Below, one piece after another: positions 11,321 through 21,100 of a stretch of DNA of 64,000 bases. The stretch's first letter is position 1; each line of letters begins with the position of its first letter. Where the stretch lies: positions 186,001-250,000 of the forward strand of contig NW_022148237.1 of assembly GCF_901933205.1 (NCBI RefSeq), written 5' to 3'. The notes beneath the pieces are model-generated. The model did not search any database, was not told the origin of the DNA, and saw only the letters and a program-made list of their open reading frames with translations. The translations under genes and the position numbers were made by a program. The stretch comes from Camarhynchus parvulus (lineage: Eukaryota; Chordata; Aves; Passeriformes; Thraupidae).

Positions 11321-12075
11321 GGCGGGGCCGGTGTGTGGGGAAGGGGGAAGGGGCCGCGGGGCGGGGGAAGGGAAGCGGAAGCGCGGGCGCGCTGAGGCGG
11401 CGGCGCCGAGGCCGGAGCGCGAGGCCGGGCCGGGCCTGAGGCCGCGGGGCGGGGACTGAGGGAGGGAAGGGGCGGAAGGAAGGGGCGGAGAACGGACGGG
11501 AGAGGGTTGGGGGAGAAGGGGAGAAGCGAGCGAGAGCGCGAGGCGGGGCCGCCGCCGCTGGCGCGGGGAGGGGGCGGCCGGAGCGCGGAGCGATCGCCGG
11601 GCCCGTCCCGCTCCCGCCGCCGCCGCCGCCTCAGCCGCGCCTGCGCCGCCGCCGCCCCTCAGCCGCGCCCCCCGCGCACCGAGCGCCGCCCCTGCCGCGC
11701 ATGCGCGCCTGCGCGCCGCACCAAAAGCCCGCCCGCACCGCATCACCGCGCAGGCGCGGCGCATGCGCCGGGCGGGCCGCTGGCGCCGCGCGCAGGCGCT
11801 GTCTTCGCTGGCGCCCCCCCATTTCCCCCTCAGCCCCACCTACGTGCGCAACGGTCGCTGCGAGTGTGGCGGCGGCTCCGCCGCTTCCCCTCCTTCCTTC
11901 CCTCCCCGCGCGCGGCCCGCGCCAGCCGCTCGGATTTTCTGATTGGCCCCGGCCGCGCTGTTCTGCCCGGCGACGGCGAAAAGCCGCGCTCCGATTGGCG
12001 GATGGGGGCGAAGGGGGGGCGCTCGCCTCACGCGCACTTTCCCGCCCGCCGCGCCGCCGCCATTTTGTTTCGGTG
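11321..12075 (-). promoter_or_regulatory. CpG-island promoter of HNRNPUL2
   Basis: CpG-dense DNA upstream of the HNRNPUL2 ATG. It has two palindromic NRF1-type sites, GCGCATGCGC at 11697-11706 and GGCGCATGCGCC at 11759-11770. It also has CCAAT-type motifs (GATTGG at 11940 and 11993) and a YY1-type GCCGCCATTTTG at 12056-12067. No TATA box is seen. The transcription start cannot be fixed from sequence. Confidence 0.6.
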
Positions 12076-12570
12076 GATGAAGGGGGGAGTGCGCGCTGCG
12101 CGCTGGTGGGGAGGGAGGGGAAAAAGGGCTAAAAATGTGTAAAATGCAGAAAATAAATGAGATTTGTTTACTTTGAAATTGGGAGCGGGCGCGGAAGAAG
12201 CGCGGAGGCGGAGACTGGGCCGCCTTCCCCTCAGGAAATTCGCGTAGCCCTCCCTTGCTGTTCCTACCTCCCCTCACGGATTCATTCAATAAAACCATTC
12301 AAATCTCCTTTTACAGGGTTTTAACTTGTGAATATTTATTATTACCCACATAAAACTCCCAATTTAACGCGGGAAGCGGGGAAATGACAGAATTGAACCT
12401 CAGAAATCGGCGCAGGGAAGGCGCCGCCATTTTGCGGCGCGCTGTGAGGGGACGCGAGGGCGGCGAGCTCAGACCCCTCAAGGAAATCTTCGGGGCCATT
12501 TTGATACACAAATGCCCAAAATCAAAACCGGAATTGCGATAAAACAGTGGAACGTGTCCATAAATTCGAG
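12076..12570. other. Intergenic DNA between HNRNPUL2 and U2
   Basis: Less GC-rich DNA with one further YY1-like CGCCGCCATTTTG at about 12421-12433. Short open frames here lack codon bias or homology that I recognise. No gene is called. Confidence 0.4.
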
Positions 12571-12583
12571 TCTATTTTTCACC
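12571..12583 (-). terminator. snRNA 3' box of the U2 gene
   Basis: On the minus strand GGTGAAAAATAGA begins 20 nt after the U2 3' end. It fits the vertebrate snRNA 3' box (GTTTN0-3AAARNNAGA), which directs Integrator-dependent 3' processing. Confidence 0.8.
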
Positions 12584-12602
12584 ACTGAAAGGTCCCCAGT
12601 GG

Positions 12603-12790
12603 GGGTGCACCGTTCCCGGAGGCACTGCAATACCGGGACGATGCGCGGAGCGGAGGGAGCAAGCTCCGGGTCCAACTCCCGAGCCCAAAAATCCGTTTAA
12701 TATAAAGTCCTCTCATCGAGGACGTATCAGATATTAAACTGATAAGAACAGATACTACACTTGATCTTAGCCAAAAGGCCGAGAAGCGAT
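12603..12790 (-). ncRNA. RNU2: U2 spliceosomal snRNA
   Basis: Minus-strand RNA of 188 nt that opens with the invariant U2 5' end ATCGCTTCTCGGCCTTTTGG. It contains the branch-site recognition segment GTGTAGTA, the stem IIa arms GTCCTC and GAGGAC, the Sm site GATTTTTGG and the terminal ATTGCAGTGCC...GGTGCACCC hairpin. U2 pairs with the intron branch point in the spliceosome. Compared with the human U2 I remember, the branch-site and Sm regions are identical. The loop of stem IIa reads GATGA instead of TATCC, and stems III/IV carry substitutions such as ACCTCC/GGAGGT to GCCTCC/GGGAGG-type changes. A matching 3' box and upstream elements argue for an active gene rather than a retro-pseudogene. 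Human RNU2-2 lies in the matching chromosomal neighbourhood. Confidence 0.95.
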
Positions 12791-12832
12791 ACCGGCAAAC
12801 CCCCCAGCGCCGCGCCCGGCCCCGCCCGGCCC

Positions 12833-12849
12833 GCCCGCACCTCACGGCC
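12833..12849 (-). promoter_or_regulatory. Candidate proximal sequence element of U2
   Basis: GGCCGTGAGGTGCGGGC lies 43-59 bp upstream of the U2 5' end, where the SNAPc-binding PSE belongs. Its CCGTGAG core resembles vertebrate U1/U2 PSEs. The assignment rests mainly on position. Confidence 0.4.
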
Positions 12850-12903
12850 ACCCCCGCGCCACGCTCCGACCGCTCCCGAACCCTTCTGGAATATTCTCTC
12901 CAT

Positions 12904-12998
12904 CCCATCCCGCACTTTCCTCCCGCGTCCCGCACGATCCGACCCCAAAATCCCGAAATTCTGCCCCGAAGATGATCCCATCGTGCCTTTCGCGCGTG
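12904..12998. repeat. U2 5'-flank segment, first copy
   Basis: Shares CCCGCACTTTCCTCCCGCGT and then a diverged ATGATCCCAxCxTGCCTTTCG tail with 13393-13482. The two copies are in direct orientation about 490 bp apart. Confidence 0.75.
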
Positions 12999-13032
12999 TT
13001 GGCTCAAACAATCTGCATAATCCCACCCATTC

Positions 13033-13040
13033 ATGCAAAC
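13033..13040 (-). promoter_or_regulatory. Distal sequence element octamer of U2
   Basis: GTTTGCAT on the minus strand, a 7/8 match to the Oct-1 octamer ATTTGCAT, lies about 243 bp upstream of the U2 start. This is the usual DSE distance, and GC boxes flank it. Confidence 0.6.
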
Positions 13041-13049
13041 AGCAGCCTT

Positions 13050-13610
13050 CCGCTCTTTTCATAGCCCCGCCCATCGCCTTGCCTCGCAACGCGATTGGCC
13101 AACTGTGTTTCTTTATTTGTATGGCCCCGCCCATTCTTACGCCATTGTTGATTAGCATAACCCCGCCTCTTGTCGCACAAGCCCCGCCTCTCCATGTTGG
13201 TATGTTAATTATACGCCCGCTCATTTGCATTCGCTCTGCCCCGCCCCCGCCATTGTCCCCATTGGGGTCCCACCTTTCCCCACAAGGAGCCGGGGAAGGA
13301 GGGGAGATCAGGGACCAACCGAAAAAAACCCCAAAAACCCCTGCGCTGCGCTCGCACCCTTCACATCCCGCTCCCGGCCTCTTTCCCCCGCTCATCCCGC
13401 ACTTTCCTCCCGCGTCCCGCATGATCTGACCCCAAAAACCCCGAAATTGTCCCCATAAAAATGATCCCAGCATGCCTTTCGTTTGCTGTTCGTGTCTGTT
13501 TTGCATAACCCCGCCTCTCAGACGGAGGGTTTCGAATCACTCGTTTATTAGCATAATAACACTCCGATATTTGCATATTCATATCTCAGGACGGATTTTC
13601 CCCGCCTCTT
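13050..13610. promoter_or_regulatory. GC-box / octamer-rich block upstream of U2
   Basis: Repeated CCCCGCCC boxes (for example near 13065, 13123, 13165, 13183 and 13240) are interleaved with octamer-type motifs. Exact ATTTGCAT occurs at 13223-13230 and 13569-13576, and ATTAGCAT near 13152 and 13547. The combination is that of snRNA-gene enhancers. No second snRNA coding sequence was found within it. Confidence 0.45.
13393..13482. repeat. U2 5'-flank segment, second copy
   Basis: Direct repeat of 12904-12998 at roughly 80-85% identity by eye. Unlike the first copy, no U2 body lies at the expected distance on its low-coordinate side. Confidence 0.75.
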
Positions 13611-13739
13611 TTCCTCGCCTAGCGGCTCTGGGGCTGGGGGGGGATCCGGTTTAGAGAAATTGGGGAAGTTTTGGGGTCCCTCGTTCCCTCCCAGGGGGGA
13701 TTTTGGGGGGACAGGAGGCACCCGGGGGTGTTCCCGTCA

Positions 13740-14060
13740 CCGCTTTTTCCCACGCCCCCTCACATTCGGAATCACTCGGGTATTTCCGGCACCGCTCGGC
13801 TCCCTCCGCCCTGCCCCTGCGCTCGGGTATTTCCGGCACCGCTCGGCTCCCCCGGTCCCCTCATATTCGGAATCACTCGGGTATTTCCGGCACCGCTCGG
13901 CTCCCCCGGTCCCCTCATATTCGGAATCACTCGGGTATTTCCGGCACCGCTCGGCTCCCCCGGTCCCCTCATATTCGGAATCACTCGGGTATTTCCGGCA
14001 CCGCTCGGCTCCCTCCGTCCCGCCCCTCCGCTCGGGTGTTCCCGGCAGCACTCGGCTGTT
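13740..14060. repeat. 60-bp minisatellite
   Basis: Four nearly perfect units of about 58-60 bp, containing CACTCGGGTATTTCCGGCAC and CGCTCGGCTCCCCCGGTCCC, with partial units on both sides. They lie intergenically between U2 and FAU. Confidence 0.9.
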
Positions 14061-14331
14061 TCCGCCGCTCCCATAGAAAACTCTTCTGCACACAGCATCC
14101 TCTCATGAGCAGCCCCCAAAATTAACGCTCATTAAGCTCCTCTCTCTAATCACCGCCTATTAATCACGCCGCCATGTGCTCACCAACCCGCACGACCCCC
14201 CTAGAAGCCACTTTGACCCGTAAACCCCTTTAAACTCCTCAAAATCTCCCATATAACAGCGCAAAACCAACCCCAAAAAAGTGAAAAAAGCTCAGGAAGT
14301 CCCAAAATGGCGAGAATTGGGCGCAAATTCC

Positions 14332-14337
14332 TTTATT
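14332..14337 (-). terminator. FAU poly(A) signal
   Basis: AATAAA on the minus strand, starting five bases after the TGA at 14342-14344, which makes the 3' UTR exceptionally short. Confidence 0.85.
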
Positions 14338-14341
14338 GTGC

Positions 14342-15031
<690 letters not shown>

Positions 15032-15149
15032 GGTGGGGGCTGGGGGGGGATTTGGGGGGTTAGACGGGGGTCCCCACAGCCCAAAAATGGGGGGAACCCC
15101 CTGGAATCTCCCCTGGAACCCCAGGAAAGGGGGAGAGGTGAGGGAGGGG

Positions 15150-16060
15150 TGGTTTGGGGCTGATTTTTGGGGAGTTGGGTGGTGTTTTGGGGGTGATGGG
15201 GGGTTATTGGGGGGCTGGAGCTGTTTTGGGTGGGATTGTGGCATTTTTAATATGTTGTGGCTGTTTTGGGGGCTGTGGGTGTGTTTCTGGCTGGTTTGGG
15301 TGGGATAATGGCTGTTTTGGGGTGTTTTGGGGGAGTTGTGGATTTGTTTCGGGGTGTTTCTAGCTCTTTTTGGTGGTATCATGGCTGGTTTTGGGTGTTT
15401 CTGGCTGGTTCGGGTGGGATCGTGGCAGTTTTGGGGGCGTTTTCCTCCCCCTCTCCCGCCCACAGGACTTTGTCACCTGGCCTGGGGCCGTGGGGACAAA
15501 GGGCAGTGCCGGGGGGGGACACTGGGGGTCCGCTGGCAGCACCCTTGGGTGCCCCCCACCCTCTGAGCTGCCCCCAACGAGCCCCTCAAGGGCCCCCCCA
15601 TATTCCCCATCACCCCAAACCTTCCCAGCCCCTCAGAATCCCCCCAAAACCCCTCCAGAGCCTCCCCAGCGGCTCCTGCAGCCCCTCCGGGCCCCCCAAT
15701 AACCCTTCAGACCTCTCCCTCACCTGAACCCCCCCAGAGCCCCCCAAAAACCTCCCCAGCCCCTCCAACACCACCCCCAGACCCCTCAATAGAGCCCAAC
15801 CCCACAAAACACCCCCCTAAACCCCTCCAGAGCGCCCCCCCATATCAAACCCCCTCAGAATCCGCCCCAAACCTTCCCTGAACCCCTCCCGCCCCCCCAA
15901 TACCCTCCTGAGCCCCTCCACAACGCTCCCCTCACCTCAAACCCCCTCAGAGCCCCCCAAAAACCTCCCCGCCCCTCCCTTACCCTCTCCCCGACCCCTC
16001 TGTACCCCCAGACCCCTCAAATCCGCCCCAAATTCCCGTTCCGAGCCCCCGGGCCCGGTC
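15150..16060. repeat. Low-complexity intron 1 of FAU
   Basis: G/T-rich TTTTGGGGGNNGT units from 15150 to 15430 are followed by CCCCTCAGAGCCCCCCAAAA units from 15560 to 16030, all inside the intron between FAU's non-coding exon 1 and its start-codon exon. Confidence 0.7.
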
Positions 16061-16188
16061 CCACCTCAGCGGCTCCCTCAGGGCTCGGAGCGCGGCGCGG
16101 AGAGAGCGCGGTGACGTCACGCGCACGTACGTGCGTGTGCGTGATGACGTTGTGAGGGCGGGAAGGAGGAGGAGAAGGAGGAGCCAAG
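16060..16188. promoter_or_regulatory. FAU/MRPL49 bidirectional promoter
   Basis: About 130 bp separate FAU's non-coding exon 1 (minus) from the MRPL49 start (plus). A perfect CRE, TGACGTCA, lies at 16112-16119, with a second half-site ATGACGTTG near 16143. A YY1-type AAGATGGCGGC overlaps the MRPL49 start codon. CpG-rich with no TATA box. Confidence 0.75.
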
Positions 16189-17416
16189 ATGGCGGCGATG
16201 GCGGCGCTGGGCCGGAGGCTGCGGGCGCTGGGCCGGGGGGTCAGGGGGGTGCAGGTACCGAGAAGGGGCTTTGGGGTGTGAGGGGTTCTTTTGGGGGACT
16301 CAGGTAAAGGGGGAAAGGGTGTGAGGGGGGAATTTGGGGCGTGAGGGGGGAATTGGAGTGGGGGGTTTGAGGGGGGTTTAGGGGATCCCTGAGGGGATTT
16401 GGGGTTTAGGGAGGGAAAACTGGGGGGGGACCGGAGGGAATGGGCGGGTTTGGGGAGCAGAAATTGAGGGGACCTGGAGAGGGGAGATTTTGGGGGGTTC
16501 TTGTAAAAGGGAGGGGGGAACTTGGGGGATTTTGAGGGTGAATTAATGGGGGAGCTGGGAGGGTCTCTGAGGGATTTTGGGGGGTTCCTAAAAAGAGAGG
16601 GGGGAACTGGGGGGGATTTTGGGGGTTCCTGTAAAGAGGGGGGAGGAAATTTGGGGAGTTTAGGCGTGAATTAATGGGGAATCTGGGGGATCTCTGAGGG
16701 AATTTTTGGGGATCTGGGCGGGTCTCTGAGGGATTTTTGGGATTTTTTTGGGGTCCCCACAGACCCCTCCCTGCTACGAGGAGTCGACGGCCGAGTTCGG
16801 GTTCGTGGAGCGGCTGCTGCCCCCCAGCCGCATCCCCGACCCCCCGCACCCCAAATACCCCACCCCGTCCGGCTGGAGCCCCCCCGCAGGTCAGCCACCC
16901 CCGGGGGGGGTCATGAACCTGGGGGGGGATGATGATTGACCCCAACATGGGGATTAATGGGGCTAATTAACGAGTTACTTGTTCTGAGACTCTGCGGGAG
17001 CTTCAGGACTTTGTGGGAGATGTTTAATTACCCCTTGGGGGTGCTAATTACCCCTTGGGGGTGCTAATTGCGCAGACCCCCCCCCGGATCTGCCCTACCT
17101 GGTTCGGCGCTCCCGCCTGCACAACCCGCCCGTGTACGCGGGGCTGCGGCAGGGCCGGCGCCTGACGGAGCTGCGCCGCATCCACGGCGACATCTGGGTG
17201 AGCGGGGGGCTCCGGGGGGGCTCCGGGGGGCTCGGGGGGCTCCTGCTGACCCCCCCCGTGCCCCCCCAGGCGCTGGAGCGGGACCTGAGGGCGTTCCTGG
17301 GCTCCCTGGGCGCGCCCCGGGTGGCGGCGCAGGTGAACGAGGTGACGGGGACGCTGCGGCTCAGGGGGCACTGGGGGCCGCAGGTGCGGCTCTGGCTGCT
17401 CCAGAGGGGCTTCTAG
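16189..17416 (+). CDS. MRPL49: MRPL49, mitochondrial large ribosomal subunit protein mL49
   Basis: Component of the mitochondrial 39S subunit, historically 'neighbour of FAU'. Exons 16189-16254, 16763-16889, 17076-17197 and 17270-17416; phases close perfectly to give 153 residues ending RLWLLQRGF and TAG. The first 22 residues ([17 protein letters not shown]) are Arg/Ala-rich without acidic residues, as in a mitochondrial presequence. The mL49 core follows: [38 protein letters not shown] and [19 protein letters not shown]. Slightly shorter than the human protein (166 residues as I recall), mainly in the N-terminal region. An AATAAA at 18065-18070 probably ends the transcript, giving a repeat-filled 3' UTR of about 650 bp. 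Confidence 0.96.
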
Positions 17417-17559
17417 AGACCCCCAGGGGGCCAGGGGACCCCAGATCTGCCAGGGGACCCCAGATCGGCAAGGGGGACCCCGAAGTCTGCGAGGGATCTG
17501 CGGGGGGAGGCCTGAAGGACCCTGGGCAGGGCAGCACCCTACCGAAGTGTGGAGACGCA

Positions 17560-18020
17560 CCTAAGCACCTGAAAATCTGTTTGGAACACCCCAAAATCTG
17601 TTTGGGGCACCTCCAGATCCACTGGAACACCTCCAAATCCAGCTGGGCAGCTCCAGATCCACCTGGAGCACCCCAAAATCTGTTTGGGGAACCCCAAAAT
17701 CCACTTGGGGCACCTTCAGATCCACCTGGAACACCCCAAAATCTTCCTGGAATCTGCTGTGGACAGCCCCGAACCCCAAAATCTGTTGGGGTACCTCAGA
17801 ATCTGTGCTGGGATCCTGAAATCCACCTGGGCCACCCCAAAATCCACCTTGGGATACCCCAAAATCTGCCTGGGATCTGCTGTGGACAGCCCCAAATCCC
17901 TCTGGAGCACCCCAAAATCTGTCTTGGGATCCTGAAATCCACCTGGGCCACCCCAAAATCCTTTAAAATTCACTGAGAGGGCCCCAAAATCCACCCTGGG
18001 CCACCCCAAAATCTGCTGGG
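17560..18020. repeat. CCCCAAAATCTGNNTTGGGGCACC repeat in MRPL49 3' UTR
   Basis: Units of about 30 bp alternating CCCCAAAATCTGTTTGGGG with CACCTCCAGATCCACCTGGA lie between the MRPL49 stop and its poly(A) signal. The CCACCTGG and CCCCAAAATC elements are locally inverted relative to one another, so the RNA could fold into short hairpins. Confidence 0.75.
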
Positions 18021-18064
18021 AGCCCCCAGAAATGGAAGAATCCCCCCCCCCACCCCACAAATGG

Positions 18065-18070
18065 AATAAA
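18065..18070 (+). terminator. MRPL49 poly(A) signal
   Basis: AATAAA on the plus strand 650 bp after the MRPL49 stop, and only 27 bp before the opposing poly(A) signal at 18097-18102. Confidence 0.7.
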
Positions 18071-18096
18071 CTCCTTGGGTAACTCCTCACAGCCTC

Positions 18097-18102
18097 TTTA
18101 TT
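18097..18102 (-). terminator. Poly(A) signal of the PRPF39 paralogue
   Basis: AATAAA on the minus strand, about 85 bases past the TGA at 18187-18189. Confidence 0.8.
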
Positions 18103-18186
18103 TACAACGCCCCCCCCCCCCAAATTTTGGGGGAGGGGTCCCACAGTCTGTACAGGGTGGGGGTGGGGGGGGGCCGAGCCCCCTCC

Positions 18187-21100
18187 TCAGCTCTGCCCGT
18201 AGTAGTGGCCGTAGCCCCAGGGGCTCTGGTAGCCGTAGGTGCCGTAGCCCTGCTGGAGATGGGCGGAAAAAGGGGAGGGGGATCAGCCCTGGAGACCCCC
18301 AGAGCCCCTCCCCAAAAAGCCCCAAAATGCCCCACCTGGTACCAGTAGCTGTAGGAGGGGTTGGGGTCTCCCCCTCCTGAAACGTTGTGGGGTCCCAGGG
18401 GCCCCGAGGGGTCGTCGGGACGGAGCCGTTTGTCGTCGGGTTCTTCTGAGCTGGGGGGGAGAAAGGGGAAAATTGGGGGAAAATTGGGGGAAAAAGGGGA
18501 AAATTTAGGGGGAAATGTGGGGGGGGGGGGGAAATTTGGGGGGAAAAGGGGAAAATTGGGGGAAAATTTGGGGGAGAAAAGGAGAAGATGTGGGGGAATG
18601 CGGGAGAAAATTTGTGGGGAAAATTTGGGGCTGATTTTGGGCCAGTTTGGGGCCATTTTGGGGCTGATTTGGAGCCGATTTTAGAGGTCAATTTTGGGGC
18701 TGATTTGGGGCCGATTTTGAGGCCATTTTGGGGCTGATTTAGGGCTGATTTGGGGCTGATTTGGGGCCAATTTTGGGGACATTTGGGGCTGATTTGGGGC
18801 TGATTTGGGGGTCCCGGGGTCTCACCCGTTCTCGGGCGCCCGTTTCCGGGCCGCGTGCGCCTTCAGGATCTTCTGGTGCTCATCGTAGGCCTTGAGCAGG
18901 CTGGGGAGGGGGCAGCGCTCAGGGGGGAGCCCCCAGACCCTTTTTGGGGTCCCCCCAGGCTGTTCTGTCCTTGAGCAGGCTGGGGAGGGGGCAGCGCTCA
19001 GGGGGGAGCCCCCAGACCCATTCTGGGGTCCCAGGGGGAGCCCCCTGGCCCTCTTTTCATGTCCCCCCAGGATGTTTTTATCTTCAGCAGGCTGGGGAGG
19101 AGCTGGGAGCCCCCAGACCCATTTGGGGATTCCATGCAGAGCCCCCAGCCCCATTTCTCTGTCCCACAAAGATCCCCCAGCCCCATTTCCCTGTCCCATT
19201 TCAGGGTCCCACCCAGCCCCATCCCAGGTTCCCACAGAGATCCCCCAGCCCCATTTCCCTGTCCCAAGGGGCTCCCCCAGCCCCATTTCCCAGCCCATTT
19301 CAGGGTCCCACTCAGCCCCATCTCCCACAGGTCTCCCCCAGCCCCATTTCAGGGTCCCACAGGTCTCCCCCAGCCCCATTTCAGGGTCCCACAGGGATCC
19401 CCCATTTCCCTGCCCCACAGGTCTCCCCCAGCCCCATTTCAGGGTCCCACAGGTCTCCCCCAGCCCCATTTCCCTGCCCCAGGACCTCCCCCAGCCCCGT
19501 GTGCCCCACCTGTGGATGCTGGAGCCGAAGTCCTCGAGGAACTTGACGCGGCGCTGCGAGAAGAGCAGCTTGGCCTCGTCGGGCAGGGGGCTGCGCAGGG
19601 CGCGCTCGAAGCAGCTCATGGTGTTGCCCTCGTTCTGCCCCACGTCCGCCCCAAACTCCATCTCCAGCAGGTTGGCGTGGAGCCGCGCGTTCTCCTGCCC
19701 CACCGCGGGCACAGCCGGCGGTCAGGGGGGCTGGAGGGGGTCTGGGGGGCTTTGGAGGGTCTTAGAGGGGGTTTGGGTGGGAATGGAGGGGCTTTGGGGA
19801 GTCTTAGAGGGGCTTTGGGGGTGCTGGAGAAGACTAGAGGGGGTTGGGGTGAGACTGAAGGCGCTTTGGGGGCACTGGAGGGGGTCTGGGGGCGATTTGA
19901 GGGGGACTAAAGGGGATTTGGGGGGTCTTCGAGGGGGTTTGGGGGGAACTAGAGAGGGTCTGGAGGGGGTTTGAGGGGGACTAGAGGGGTTTTGGGGGGT
20001 CTTAGACGGGGTTTGGAGGGGCTGGAGGGGGGCTGGTAGGGTTTGGGGGGGCTAGAGGGGATTTGGGAGGGTTTGGAGAGGACTAGAGGGGGTTTGGGGG
20101 GTCTTAGAGGGGGTTTGGGGGAGACTGAAGGGGTTTTGGGGGGACTGGAGGGGGTCTGGAGGGGATTTGAGGGGGACTAAAGGGGGTTTGGGGGGTCTTA
20201 AATGAGATTTGGGGGGTTTGGGGGAGACCAGAGGGGCTTTGGTGGGGTTAAAGCGGGTTTGGGGGGTCCTTGGATAATCTGACTCCCTTCCAGCATTTCC
20301 AGGCAGCCAAATTCCCCATTTTCCTCTCAATCCCAGCATCCCTGACCAGCAATAACAGAATTGGATTATTTTTCTATGGTTTTTAAATAAATGGAATCGC
20401 AGCCCCCCCGCTCTCACCGGGTCCTTCTCGAGCGCCTCCACGAGCACCTTGCGCGCCCTGCCCAGGTTCTTCTGCACCTTGCACACCTGCCGGGCCAGCT
20501 TGACGGCGTAGAAGGAGCCCAGGGGCAGCCCCTCGTTGGCTCGCATGGCCTCGAGCAGCAGCGCCTCGGCCTCGGCCACGCGCCCGTGCCGGCGCTCCAG
20601 GCTGACCCTGCGCAGCCGCACCATGGCCAGGCCTGGGACTGCTGCTTCAAAACTGCGCAGGATGCGCCGGGCCTCATCCACATTGCCTGAAAAATGGGGT
20701 AAAATTGGGGGGAAATGGGTAAAAATGGGTGAAAATGGGGTTATTGGGGTTATTGGGGTCACACGCTCCAGGCTGACCCTGCGCAGCCGCACCATGGCCA
20801 GGCCGGGCACCGCGGCCTCGAAACTGCGCAGGATGCGCCGGGCCTCGTCCACATTGCCTGGGAAATGGGGTAAAAACAGGGGGAAATGGGTAAAAATGGG
20901 GGGAAATGGGTAAAAATGGGGGAAATTGGGTGAAAATGGGGTTATTGGGGTTATGCACTCCAGGCTGACCCTGCGCAGCCGCACCATGGCCAGGCCGGGC
21001 ACCGCGGCTTCAAAACTGCGCAGGATGCGCCGGGCCTCATCCACATTGCCTGGGAAATGGGGTAAAAATGGGGAAAATTGGGTGAAAATGGGGGAAATTG

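Noticed and set aside
11507..12142. 211-residue Arg/Ala-rich open frame in the HNRNPUL2 promoter
   Set aside because: CpG-island DNA gives long open frames in all phases. No homology or exon signals.
16925..16990. Possible box C/D snoRNA in MRPL49 intron 2 (ATGATGA and CTGA)
   Set aside because: No terminal stem, no convincing C'/D' boxes, and I know of no snoRNA hosted by MRPL49.
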